NCBI GenBank assembly: GCA_012517735.1
Contig: JAAYUK010000075.1
Location: 1 to 64,000 of the forward strand
Length of the DNA: 64,000 bases
Reading direction: 5' to 3'
Source: Nitrospiraceae bacterium
GTDB lineage: Bacteria; Nitrospirota; Thermodesulfovibrionia; Thermodesulfovibrionales; Dissulfurispiraceae
This document shows, one piece after another, positions 33,742 through 42,444 of the stretch. The notes beneath the pieces are model-generated. The model worked only from the letters and a program-made list of their open reading frames with translations, was not told where the DNA came from and ran no database searches. Numbering within the stretch: the first letter of the stretch is position 1; the number at the start of each line of letters is the position of its first letter. Position numbers and translations under genes: made by a program.

Positions 33742-35460
33742 TTACCGCACCCGAACCTGAACGATCTCCTTGCCGTTGGCATCGACCGCATGAATCGCAC
33801 AGGCCATGCACGGATCAAACGAATGGATCGTCCTGATGATTTCGAGCGGCTGATCCGGTTTGGCGATCGGCGTTCCGATCAGCGCCTCTTCGTCCGGACC
33901 GCGCTGTCCCTTGGCGTCGCGCGGTGATGCATTCACGCCGCCCGGCACCACGCACTGATAGTTTGCAATCTGCCGGTCCTTGATCACGATCCAGTGGCAG
34001 AGCGCTCCGCGCGGAGCTTCATGATAGCCATAGCCCTTTGCCTCTGCAGGCCAGGTGGACGGTTCCCACTTGTCGGTGTTGGCAACACGGTAGTCGCCTT
34101 TTTTGATATTTGCCGCGAGCTCCATGATGTACGACGGGAGCTTGTCAGCGATCAGTTTTGTTTCAATACCCCGGGCAGCCGTGCGTCCGAGTGTCGAGAA
34201 GAGTGCCGCAGGACCGACGCCCAGTTTGCCGAGGACAAAGTCGATGAGTCCCTTGGCTTCCTTGTGCCCGGCAGCATATGCAATAACCATGCGGGCAAGC
34301 GGACCGACCTCGACCGGTACGCCGTCATACCGGATCGCCTTGACCCAGCTGTATTTGTTTTTGCCGTCGGTGTTCAGTTCCTTGTAGGTTTCCTTCGGAC
34401 CGGTATAGTTCGGGGTGGTTTCGCCGTCCCACGGATGAAGCGGCTTGTCATCGCCGCCGGCATACTTGTACCACGAACGGGAAACCTCTTCAGTCATCTT
34501 CTTGTGATCGACCTTCTCGATCTTTGTCAGGTCCTTGCCTTTGATGAATCCGGCCGGCAGCCAGACATTGGTCGTGTTCGGCAGATTGTCGTTCTGGAAT
34601 TCACCGTAGGAAAGGAAGTTTCCGACACCCGCACCGATGCCCGCCCAATCCTTATAAAATGAAGCAATCGCCAGAAGATCGGGAATGTAAACCTTGTCGA
34701 CAAATGCCTGTGCACGGTCCGCATACTCAAGCAGCTGGGCAATCGTGTTGGCATTGATCGCATTCTGGCTGTTCGGATCGATCGGCGTTGCCATGCCGCC
34801 AACCAGATAGGTCTGCGGATGCGGGTTCTTCGCGCCAAGCAGCGCCATCGCCTTGATGAAGTCTCTCTGCCAGTCAAGCGCTTCGAGATAGTGCGCAACA
34901 GCCATGAGGTTTGCTTCCGGCGGCAGTTTATAGGCCGGGTGCCCCCAGTAGCCATTGGCGAAAATACCGAGCTGGCCGCTTTCGACGAACGCCTTCAGTT
35001 TGCCGGCGACTGCCTTGAAATAACTGGCTGATGCGTTGTTCGGCCAGTCGGAGATCGACGAGGCAAGCGCCGCCGTCTTTGCCGGATCGGCCTTCAGCGC
35101 GCTGACCACATCCACCCAGTCGAGCGCGTGGAGATGATAAAAATGAATGACATGGTCATGGATAGCCTGGATTGCGTTGATAATGTTCCGGAGAATTCTC
35201 GCATTGTCCGGAATGGTAATGTTCAATGCATGTTCAACAGCTCTCACGGAGCTGGTGGAGTGTACGGTCGTTCAGACCCCGCAGATGCGGGAGACGAACG
35301 TCCAGGCATCGCGCGGATCGCGGCCTTTCAGGATCGTCTCGATGCCACGCCACATGGTGCCCGCAGCCCAGGCGTCGGTGATCTTCCCGCCCTCGACCTG
35401 CGCTTCGATTCTCAGGTGACCTTCTATTCTGGTAATCGGGTCAACTACAATTTTTGCCAT
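33742..35460 (-). CDS. hyaB: [NiFe] hydrogenase large subunit with in-frame TGA at an active-site Cys (candidate selenoprotein)
   Basis: 572 codons if the TGA at 35272-35274 is read through. The first 62 residues ([20 protein letters not shown]...) end at RICGV, then TGA, then [18 protein letters not shown] in the same frame. The family motif here is RxCGxCxxxH, so the TGA replaces exactly the second Cys, a ligand bridging Ni and Fe. The C-terminal motif DPCMACAIH keeps both Cys and is followed by a 15-residue peptide for the protease. No other frameshift or stop is seen. Either selenocysteine is inserted (see the hairpin at 35238-35254) or a single TGC/TGT-to-TGA change has broken the gene. 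Known [NiFeSe] enzymes carry Sec in the C-terminal motif, not here. Confidence 0.85.
35238..35274 (-). promoter_or_regulatory. Candidate bacterial SECIS hairpin after the in-frame TGA
   Basis: On the - strand, 17 bases after the TGA, CAGCTC pairs with GAGCTG around the loop CGTGA (35244-35248). The stem is 6 bp, with two more pairs beyond one mismatch. The loop begins 23 bases after TGA and has a G in its first two positions. Bacterial SECIS elements typically have a small loop with such a G about 16-37 bases after the UGA. Fits by geometry only. Confidence 0.5.
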
Positions 35461-35521
35461 GGTGCAACCTCCGCTCGTTTGTCTCTATTTTTTTGTATTT
35501 CGTGATCTTTACAGATAAAGA

Positions 35522-36607
35522 CTACTCGTGCCCTTCGTCCTCGCTCTTGCTGCACTCTTTGCGGCGCTTTGCCGCACGGATTGCGCCATGAGCCGCAACC
35601 GCCGCAGCGGTGGCAGCCGCAACGCCAAGACCGATCTTGTCGGCATTTGCCTGCCAGCCGACACCCGGAACCGCCTTCATGCGCTGATAGAACGGATAGG
35701 CAGCATCCCAGTTATCGGGAGTCGCGCATGCAATGCACGGATGCCCTGCCTGAACCGGCCAGCTCGTGCCTTCGTTCCAGCGGATGGTCGGGCAGTTCTG
35801 GAATGCCATCGGACCCTTGCAGCCCATTTCATACAGGCACCAGCCGAGACGGTGGCCCTGATCGCCCCACTGACGGACGAACTGGCCCTGATCGAAATGA
35901 GGACGGCGCTCGCAATTGTTGTGAATCAGCTTGCCGTAGGCAAAGAGCGGACGGCCGAGGCTGTCGAGCGCCGGCAGCGATCCGAACGTGAGGAAGTGAA
36001 CAACCACAGCAGTAAAGTTTTCGGGATTCATCGGGCAGCCCGGGATATTCAGCACCGTTCCGCCGATAATATCCCTGATGCCTTTCGCCTCGGTCGGATT
36101 CGGCTTTGCCGCCGGCACACCGCCGAAGCAGGCACAGTTACCGACCGCAATGTTTGCCATCGCACCTGCGGCAACCTCCTTGCAGGTGTCGATTGATTTC
36201 TTTCCACCCACAAAGCAATATATGCCTCCGTCCTTCGTCGGGACAGCGCCCTCGTATACGGCAATATACTTGCCTTTTTTCTTGGTGATAGTATCGTGCA
36301 GCGACTTTTCTGCTGCATGCCCCGACGGCGCCATGATGGTCTCGTGGTAATCCAGAGAAACAATATCAAGAATCACCTTGGCGATTGAGGGTTTGCTTGC
36401 CCTGAGCACCGATTCGGAATCACCGGTGCATTCCTGGAAATGCAGCCAAACGACTGATGGACGCTCTTTTTTCTCCAAAGCCTCCGCAATCTGCGGAACC
36501 ATGGAAGACGAGAGCCCGAGTGTTGCGGCGGTTGCCGAGCAGAACTTCAGGAAGTCCCTTCGGGTGACGCCGCGACTAAGAAGATGATGATAAATACTCC
36601 CCGCCAT
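35522..36607 (-). CDS. hyaA: [NiFe] hydrogenase small subunit (Tat-exported), with Asp at a proximal-cluster position
   Basis: 361 aa from the ATG at 36607 (GAGGAGGTG upstream). Twin-arginine signal TRRDFLKFCS. The proximal cluster motif reads ECTGDSES where most have CTGCSES, so one of four Cys ligands is Asp; the others are in GNCACFGG and IPGCPMNP. Medial and distal cluster residues are normal (HNNCERRPHF, GWCLYEMGCKGP, HPCIACATP). A C-terminal Ala-rich segment (GLGVAAATAAAVAAHGAI) may anchor it. A 3Cys/1Asp proximal cluster is known from actinobacterial-type [NiFe] hydrogenases. Confidence 0.93.
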   Translation of the reverse strand: MAGSIYHHLLSRGVTRRDFLKFCSATAATLGLSSSMVPQIAEALEKKERPSVVWLHFQECTGDSESVLRASKPSIAKVILDIVSLDYHETIMAPSGHAAEKSLHDTITKKKGKYIAVYEGAVPTKDGGIYCFVGGKKSIDTCKEVAAGAMANIAVGNCACFGGVPAAKPNPTEAKGIRDIIGGTVLNIPGCPMNPENFTAVVVHFLTFGSLPALDSLGRPLFAYGKLIHNNCERRPHFDQGQFVRQWGDQGHRLGWCLYEMGCKGPMAFQNCPTIRWNEGTSWPVQAGHPCIACATPDNWDAAYPFYQRMKAVPGVGWQANADKIGLGVAAATAAAVAAHGAIRAAKRRKECSKSEDEGHE

Positions 36608-36641
36608 ACGCACCTCCTCGAGAAATTGCACAATCTGCATA

Positions 36642-36681
36642 AGTGTAGCGAATATGATCCCGAAGGTCAATATAATGACCT
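36642..36681 (-). promoter_or_regulatory. Promoter and palindromic operator of the hydrogenase operon
   Basis: The inverted repeat AGGTCAATATAATGACCT (36664-36681, one central mismatch) contains, on the - strand, TTGACC as a -35 box (36665-36670). Seventeen bases later is TACACT (36642-36647), the -10. The leader of about 28 bases ends in GAGGAGGTG before the small-subunit ATG. A factor bound to the palindrome would cover the -35, suggesting repression or direct activation. Confidence 0.6.
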
Positions 36682-36747
36682 ATGAATTATTCTCATAACA
36701 GAATAAGTTTTTCTATTAAGATTTCTTATGGCAATTATTCAGGACTT

Positions 36748-39051
36748 TTATAAATGCTTGACAGTCTTGGCAAGAAGCCGGATTTGTCCCAGCGAAACAC
36801 AGGCATCGTTCTGGGGAAGAGCACGGTTGGTGACTACACAAAAACCATCCGCCGTCAATACCGTTTCTGCCTGCGACAGAAGATACGCATTCTGGAAAAC
36901 ACCCCCGCTCAGGGCAATCGTGCGGGTAGCCAACCTTGAAGCGAGCCGATGCGCCATTGCTCTGATGACATGGACTATCGTATTGTGAAATCTCAAAGAA
37001 ATCAAAGCATTAGATACCCCTTCGGAAAGATCCGCAACCACACTCCGGACCAGCGGTCCGAAATCGATGACCACCGGTGACGATTCATCCACAGCATACG
37101 GGTAGACGATTCCCGGATCATAGGACGCATCCAAAGGAAGGAGGCTCTCCAGGGCAATCGCCGCCTCCCCCTCATAGGTATTACTACTGCATGCACCGAT
37201 CAGTGCCGACAGTGCATCAAAATATCTTCCGGCACCGCAGGATACCGGCGAAAACTGGCGTACGGCTGCAAGATGCAGAATCTGCCGGAGCTGACGCTCT
37301 CCGTACCGGGAGAGAAAACCGACCTGATCCAGAATCTCCATGCAGTCGTTTGCTCCATATGTCATTTGCACCAGAGCAACCGAAATGCGCCAGCATTCGC
37401 GGATCGCCTGCTCTCCTCCGGGCAGCGCAAGATAGGAAAAATGACCGTATCGCTCAAATTCCGTCCCACGGCAGCAGAGGAACTCGCTTCCCCATATGGT
37501 TCCGTCTGTACCATAGCCGGTGCCGTCAAGGGCAATGCCGACAACCGGCCCATCGAGAGCATGCTCGGCCATGACCGATGCAATATGCGCATGATGGTGC
37601 TGGACGCCAAGGCACGTCGCCCCGGAAGCCTCGCACTGCCGGAGCGCCCACTGGCTGGCGAGATACCCCGGATGCAGATCGTACGCGATTGCGCGCGGCT
37701 CGGCCCGGTAAACCTGCCTCAGATTTGCGAGCGCTTCCTCAAAGAACGAGAGCGTTTCATAATTCTCCATGTCGCCGATATGCTGGCTGACAATCGCATA
37801 GCGCCCTTTGGTGATCGCAAAGGTATTCTTCACCTCGCCGCCGGCTGCAAGAAGATCGGGAGCTTCCTCCCCAAGATCAATCGCCTCGGGAGCATACCCT
37901 CGGGCTCGCCGGATGAAACGGGGCGATCCATTGACCACCCTCACCACGGAATCATCGGCCCGCATGAAGATATCGCGATTATGCAGGAGGAATGCATCTG
38001 CAAGACCAGCCAGCCGCTCCCTTGCCTCATCGTTGTCAATAACGATCGGCTCTTCCGAAAGGTTTGCACTCGTCATCACCAGCACGCTGAAAGCGCGACT
38101 CCCGTTTTCGAACAGCAGATGATGAATCGGCGTATACGGCAGCATGAACCCAAAGGTTGCATTGCCCGGCGCCAAAGCAGCGGGAAGAGAGCACTCCGGT
38201 CGCTTTCTGAGCAGGACGATCGGCCGCCTCCGGTCGGTCAGTAACGCAGCCTCTTGGTCGGAAACGATACAGTGAGAGCGGATGTCATCCAATGCAGCGG
38301 TCATCAGCGCAAACGGCTTGTTTCTGCGCCGCTTGCGTTTCCTGAGCTCTTCCACCGCGGACGGATTCGTTGCATCGCAACACAGGTGGAATCCGCCGAG
38401 GCCTTTCACCGCAACGATTCCACCCGCCCTCAGCACGTCTCGCGCAGACGCAATCGGGTCTGCCTGCTCGGCAGAGGAGAATCCACCGGTCGATTCAAAC
38501 ACAACCTGAGGCCCGCAGACCGGACAGGCATTGGGCTGCGCATGAAAACGCCGGTTTCTCGGGTCATGATATTCCGCTGAGCACTGCCCGCAGAGGGGAA
38601 ACCGGGCCATAGTCGTGTTCGGCCGGTCATACGGAACACGTCTGGTAATCGTAAAACGGGGACCACAGTTCGTGCAGTTGATGAACGGATACCGGTAGCG
38701 GCGGTCATGGGGATCGCGCATCTCACGCAGACAATCGTCGCATACGGCGACATCAGGCGAAATATGGGTAAAGCTCCCCTCATCCCTGCTTTCCACGATC
38801 CGGAAAGCACCGTCTCCCTGCGGAGGAATATCGGCAACACTCAGGGAAAGAATCTGCGACAGCGGTGGCGCTTCACTGCGCAACGCCTCGACGAAGGCAT
38901 CACTCTTCAGCCCTTCAGCCTCGATCAGCACGCCCCGCGAAGTATTGGTCACATATCCGGCGATACCGAAACGCTCGGCAAGCGTGAAGACGAACGGACG
39001 GAAACCAACCCCCTGAACAATGCCGCTGATCTCGATGCGAAGGCGTTTCAT
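36748..39051 (-). CDS. hypF: Carbamoyltransferase HypF
   Basis: 767 aa, full length. Domains in order: acylphosphatase (residues 1-90, VQGVGFRPF), two zinc-finger pairs (CDDCLREM...CTNCGPR; CGQCSAEY...CPVCGP), YrdC-like (about 200-385, GGIVAVKGLGGFHLCCDA), and a Kae1-like domain with VQHHHAHIASVMAEH. It makes the thiocarboxamide on HypE from carbamoyl phosphate, the source of the cyanide ligands of the hydrogenase iron. It lies just upstream of the structural genes; HypA, B, D and E are not in the window. Confidence 0.96.
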   Translation of the reverse strand: MKRLRIEISGIVQGVGFRPFVFTLAERFGIAGYVTNTSRGVLIEAEGLKSDAFVEALRSEAPPLSQILSLSVADIPPQGDGAFRIVESRDEGSFTHISPDVAVCDDCLREMRDPHDRRYRYPFINCTNCGPRFTITRRVPYDRPNTTMARFPLCGQCSAEYHDPRNRRFHAQPNACPVCGPQVVFESTGGFSSAEQADPIASARDVLRAGGIVAVKGLGGFHLCCDATNPSAVEELRKRKRRRNKPFALMTAALDDIRSHCIVSDQEAALLTDRRRPIVLLRKRPECSLPAALAPGNATFGFMLPYTPIHHLLFENGSRAFSVLVMTSANLSEEPIVIDNDEARERLAGLADAFLLHNRDIFMRADDSVVRVVNGSPRFIRRARGYAPEAIDLGEEAPDLLAAGGEVKNTFAITKGRYAIVSQHIGDMENYETLSFFEEALANLRQVYRAEPRAIAYDLHPGYLASQWALRQCEASGATCLGVQHHHAHIASVMAEHALDGPVVGIALDGTGYGTDGTIWGSEFLCCRGTEFERYGHFSYLALPGGEQAIRECWRISVALVQMTYGANDCMEILDQVGFLSRYGERQLRQILHLAAVRQFSPVSCGAGRYFDALSALIGACSSNTYEGEAAIALESLLPLDASYDPGIVYPYAVDESSPVVIDFGPLVRSVVADLSEGVSNALISLRFHNTIVHVIRAMAHRLASRLATRTIALSGGVFQNAYLLSQAETVLTADGFCVVTNRALPQNDACVSLGQIRLLAKTVKHL

Positions 39052-39063
39052 TGTTCCGAAAGA

Positions 39064-39102
39064 TTAAAAAAAGAGCGCCGGCTTTTGCAAACCGGCGCTC
39101 CG
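39064..39102 (-). terminator. Terminator between the DtxR-type gene and hypF
   Basis: GAGCGCCGG / CCGGCGCTC stem with T-run on the - strand (seven T), stopping the regulator transcript before hypF. Confidence 0.8.
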
Positions 39103-39138
39103 ATCACTTCCCGATTCAGCATGTCCAGCATTCTTCAC

Positions 39139-39795
39139 TTATGCATCGGCAACCCGTTTCACGAAAATATCGCGGGCAAGTTCCGGGTCAACAGCAATGG
39201 TGGTCTCGTCGATCTGGAGCACCACCGACGGTTTCTTCTGGAGCAGCCTGATGACCGAGCCCGGAATGATACCGATGGAACTGAGCCTGCTGATACGACC
39301 GGCATCGGATTGCTGGATAAAAACGATCTTGCATCGTTTGCCGACTTCAAACTCGGTCAGTTGCGTCACCAGCGGCTGCACGTCAACACGATATTTCTTG
39401 CAGCACTCGCCACGGGGGATAGCCTTGCCGTGCGGACAGGTGGTCGGATGACCGAGAAACGTGCAGATACTGTCGGTCAGCGCTTCGCTCAGAATATGTT
39501 CGGTCTTGCATGCACCGCCTTCGACTTCGTCCATCGTCAGGTCAAAGACATCGAAAAAGAGCCGCTCCGACAGCCGGTGACGCCGGATCAAACCGCTTGC
39601 AGCAGCCGCTCCTGCGTCGGTGAGACGGATCGTATCACCGTCGATGACCGCCAATCCGTCGCCGACAAGCTGGTGGATCAGGGCTTCAATGTCCTGATCG
39701 TCTGAACCAAGCCGGAAATGTTTCTGGTCATGGCGGGCATCCTCGTTGAGCACCCAGAGCAATTCGAGCGCCTCGTCAATGCGTTCCTGTTCCAT
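39139..39795 (-). CDS. DtxR-family metal regulator with FeoA-type C-terminal domain
   Basis: 218 aa from the ATG at 39795 (GAGGAG upstream). An N-terminal winged helix (residues 1-65) is followed by the DtxR dimer/metal domain (RLSERLFFDVFDLTMDEVEG; HPTTCPHGKAIPRGECC) and an SH3-like FeoA domain (residues 140-218). The Cys/His-rich CPHGKAIP segment belongs to the metal-binding region. Expected to sense Fe2+ or Mn2+ and repress metal uptake genes; no such genes are adjacent. Confidence 0.88.
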   Translation of the reverse strand: MEQERIDEALELLWVLNEDARHDQKHFRLGSDDQDIEALIHQLVGDGLAVIDGDTIRLTDAGAAAASGLIRRHRLSERLFFDVFDLTMDEVEGGACKTEHILSEALTDSICTFLGHPTTCPHGKAIPRGECCKKYRVDVQPLVTQLTEFEVGKRCKIVFIQQSDAGRISRLSSIGIIPGSVIRLLQKKPSVVLQIDETTIAVDPELARDIFVKRVADA

Positions 39796-39912
39796 TTCGT
39801 TCTCCTCACATAAACCCGGAATTGTCATTCGCCCGGCAGGGCAGGCAACGCCGGGATTCGGCATTTCCCTTGATACCATTCTTGCATCGCATTATCGCGG
39901 AACATCGCTGCG

Positions 39913-40527
39913 TCAGGCAAACGGCAGCGGCACGGTTCTTACCTGATCAAAGCTCATGCGATGAATCGGGCACGGACCATACTGCCGGATACGGTCGATA
40001 TGATCACGGGTACCGTATCCTTTATGGCGGTCAAACCCGTAATGCGGATAGTGTTCATGATAGCGCACCATAAGACGATCGCGCGTTACCTTGGCAACAA
40101 TCGATGCTGCAGCAATCGATGCGCTGGTCGCGTCTCCCCTGATGATGGAACGCTGCTCATCAGCAAGGGCGGAAAGCCGCACCGCATCGATGAGCACCAG
40201 ATCGGGCTTGACCGTGAGCTGATTCAGGGCAGCCATCATCGCCGAGCGGGTCGCCTGGAGAATATCGGTCCGATCGATTTCATCCGCCTCGACAATACCG
40301 ATACCGTATGACTCCGCAGCATCCGTGATACGGGCAAACAGCAGTTCACGCTCGGGCGCCGGGACTTTTTTTGAGTCGCGAACTCCATCGATCACTGCTG
40401 AAGCGGGGAGGATGACTGCTGCCGCAACGACCGGTCCGGCCAGCGGACCACGCCCCGCCTCATCCACACCCGCAAGAACAAAAAAGCCCTGCTCACGCAG
40501 GGCTTTATCATGGGCAAACAGATCCAT
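39913..40527 (-). CDS. rnhB: Ribonuclease HII
   Basis: 204 aa from the ATG at 40527. Catalytic residues are in GVDEAGRGPLAGP (Asp-Glu), ILIDAVRL-type VLIDAVRL (Asp) and the later Asp of YPHYGFDRHKGYGT. It removes RNA from RNA/DNA hybrids and single ribonucleotides. A terminator-like hairpin lies in codons 7-16. Last gene of the rpsP-trmD-rplS cluster. Confidence 0.95.
   Translation of the reverse strand: MDLFAHDKALREQGFFVLAGVDEAGRGPLAGPVVAAAVILPASAVIDGVRDSKKVPAPERELLFARITDAAESYGIGIVEADEIDRTDILQATRSAMMAALNQLTVKPDLVLIDAVRLSALADEQRSIIRGDATSASIAAASIVAKVTRDRLMVRYHEHYPHYGFDRHKGYGTRDHIDRIRQYGPCPIHRMSFDQVRTVPLPFA
40480..40508 (-). terminator. Terminator-like hairpin inside the start of rnhB
   Basis: GCCCTGC / GCAGGGC with a TTTTTT run on the - strand, 30 bases past the rplS stop. 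It lies within the first codons of rnhB and would make rnhB expression depend on readthrough. Confidence 0.6.
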
Positions 40528-40537
40528 CCGAAGACAG

Positions 40538-40900
40538 TTACACTGTCGCCTTCCTGACCTCGCGAGCCTTTTCCTTGACCTTTGCATCCTTACCCTTCTT
40601 GCTTCTCAGGTAATAGAGCTTCGCACGACGGACATCGCCGCGCTTGGTCACCGTAATCCTGTCGATCGAAAGCGAGTGAACCGGGAAGATTCTCTCGACG
40701 CCAACGCCAAACGAGATCTTGCGGACCGTAAACGTTTCGCGCACACCGCTGCCCTTGCGGGCAATGACAATTCCCTCATACGGCTGGAGACGTTCCTTGT
40801 CTCCTTCAACAACCTTGACGAAAACCTTCACCGTATCGCCGATATTGAATTCCGGCACTTCCTTCCTGTAACGCTCTTCAACAGCCTTTATAAGACTCAT
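40538..40900 (-). CDS. rplS: 50S ribosomal protein L19
   Basis: 120 aa. Typical segments: [26 protein letters not shown]-type [10 protein letters not shown], and [15 protein letters not shown] at the end. Binds 23S rRNA at the 30S-50S interface. Its start overlaps the trmD stop by 23 bases, so translational coupling is likely. Confidence 0.97.
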   Translation of the reverse strand: MSLIKAVEERYRKEVPEFNIGDTVKVFVKVVEGDKERLQPYEGIVIARKGSGVRETFTVRKISFGVGVERIFPVHSLSIDRITVTKRGDVRRAKLYYLRSKKGKDAKVKEKAREVRKATV

Positions 40901-41663
40901 CGGTATCCTCCCCAGATGATTTCGTTCTATCAGAGCAAAGCTCCCGCAAGAACCTAGTATCCTCTTCCGTCAAACGCGCCCGGTCAAGCAGGTCGGGACG
41001 ACGCTCAAGCGTTCTTCTCAGTGCTTCCCGCCTCCGCCAGCGCATGATCTCTGCGTGATTACCCGAAAGGAGCACCGCCGGCACGCCATATCCCAGAAAC
41101 TCGGGAGGCCGGGTATAGTGCGGATAATCGAGAATTCCCCAGCTGAACGACTCCTCGCGGCTTGAAGCATCATCCCCCAGCACCCCGGGAATCAGCCGCG
41201 CAACGCTGTCTATTATAACCAAAGCGGCCAGCTCTCCACCAGTCATGACATAATCACCGATCGAAAGCTCGTCATCGACCAGCAGCTCGCGTACCCGCTC
41301 GTCGATGCCTTCATAGCGTCCGCATATGAATACCGGCCGGCGATCGTCCTGAACAAACTCCTCCGCCATCTGCTGATCGAAGGTTCTGCCCTGAGGGGTC
41401 AGGAGAATAACTCTCCGCGCACGTCCATCCTTCCGCAGATCGGTAAGCAGCTCGTACAGCGGTTCCACCTTCATCACCATCCCGGAGCCGCCGCCGTATG
41501 GATAATCGTCAACGGTCCGGTGGCGGTCTTTGGTGTAATCACGGGGATTGTAGACCGCCACGTCGAGCAGTCCATTCCGGATCGCCCGGTTGACGATACT
41601 CTCCCCGAGATATGATTCAATCATCCCGGGGAATATCGTTACCACATCAAATCCTCGTCGCAT
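40878..41663 (-). CDS. trmD: tRNA (guanine-37-N1) methyltransferase
   Basis: 261 aa from the ATG at 41663 (GGGGAGA upstream; earlier frame is non-coding). SPOUT knot motifs: [31 protein letters not shown] and [13 protein letters not shown]. It makes m1G37 in tRNAs reading CUN, CCN and CGG. In most bacteria rimM sits just before it; here khpA does. Confidence 0.97.
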   Translation of the reverse strand: MRRGFDVVTIFPGMIESYLGESIVNRAIRNGLLDVAVYNPRDYTKDRHRTVDDYPYGGGSGMVMKVEPLYELLTDLRKDGRARRVILLTPQGRTFDQQMAEEFVQDDRRPVFICGRYEGIDERVRELLVDDELSIGDYVMTGGELAALVIIDSVARLIPGVLGDDASSREESFSWGILDYPHYTRPPEFLGYGVPAVLLSGNHAEIMRWRRREALRRTLERRPDLLDRARLTEEDTRFLRELCSDRTKSSGEDTDESYKGC

Positions 41664-41673
41664 GCCGTCTCCC

Positions 41674-41704
41674 CAAAAAGAAAGGGCGTCGCAGAAACGC
41701 CCCT
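41674..41704 (-). terminator. Weak terminator or attenuator between khpA and trmD
   Basis: GGGGCGT / ACGCCC stem then TTTCTTTTT on the - strand, in the 69-base gap between khpA and trmD. The interrupted T-run suggests partial termination. Confidence 0.5.
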
Positions 41705-41728
41705 CCGGTCGCATCTATCGTTTGGGTG

Positions 41729-41959
41729 CTACTCAAGAATCTCCAGCACGCAACGCTTTCCCATCTTGGTACCAGCGGCGCCGATAATGGTCCGCATGGC
41801 ACGGGCCGTCTTCCCCTGTTTGCCGATAACCTTGCCCAGGTCCGTCTGCCCGACCCGAAGTTCGTATACGGTCGTCTTCTCTCCCTCGATTTCCGAAACA
41901 CGAACGTCTTCCGGCTTATCCACAAGAGATTTCGCCATCATCTCAATCAAGGCCTTCAT
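41729..41959 (-). CDS. khpA: KH-domain RNA-binding protein (KhpA)
   Basis: 76 aa from the ATG at 41959. A single KH domain with the GxxG loop in [17 protein letters not shown]. The protein binds RNA with KhpB in many bacteria. Located between rpsP and trmD, its usual place. Confidence 0.92.
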   Translation of the reverse strand: MKALIEMMAKSLVDKPEDVRVSEIEGEKTTVYELRVGQTDLGKVIGKQGKTARAMRTIIGAAGTKMGKRCVLEILE

Positions 41960-42017
41960 GCTCCACCTCCACAAGGATTACCGCCCCCATAAGCGGCGAC
42001 AGAGCGGGGAACGTCTG

Positions 42018-42254
42018 CTACATACCGGCTTGTTTCAAAAGCTTCTGGCACGTAACGGACGGCTGGGCACCGTTCGCAATCCAGTGCTTGGCACGTTCGA
42101 CATCAACTTTCAGCGTAGACGGCTCGGTCCTGGGATCATACGTACCGAGAATCTCGATGAATGGTCCGTCTCTCCGGGACTTTGCATCTGCGACGATCAT
42201 GCGGTAGAAAGGCTTTTTATGCTTTCCCATCCGCGTCAGGCGAATCTTGACCAA
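42018..42254 (-). CDS. rpsP: 30S ribosomal protein S16
   Basis: 78 aa. It starts VKIRLTRMGKHKKPFYRMIV and contains IEILGTYDPRTEP, standard S16 features. First gene of the rpsP-khpA-trmD-rplS-rnhB cluster, downstream of ffh. Confidence 0.97.
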   Translation of the reverse strand: MVKIRLTRMGKHKKPFYRMIVADAKSRRDGPFIEILGTYDPRTEPSTLKVDVERAKHWIANGAQPSVTCQKLLKQAGM

Positions 42255-42444
42255 AACAACACCTCCAATTCAGTACTCTAAGTAACCGAAATTGTACTAT
42301 ATTTCAGTGGATTGATGCAAACAAAATGTCAGAGGGAAAGGAACAACGCTTGACGCATGGGCACGACCCTCCGGAGCACTGATGAATCCTTGCGCTCCTC
42401 CGCAGCTTCGTTTTTTTTCGCACCCTTCCCTTTTGGCAGCAACC

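Noticed and set aside
33742-35247. Separate 501-aa hydrogenase large-subunit gene starting at an internal GTG
   Set aside because: It lacks the N-terminal nickel motif and continues in the same frame as the upstream 62-residue piece across one TGA, so one gene is more likely than two.
42255-42444. 4.5S RNA or other RNA gene near ffh
   Set aside because: No GGAA-tetraloop-tipped long hairpin found; nothing recognisable in this gap.
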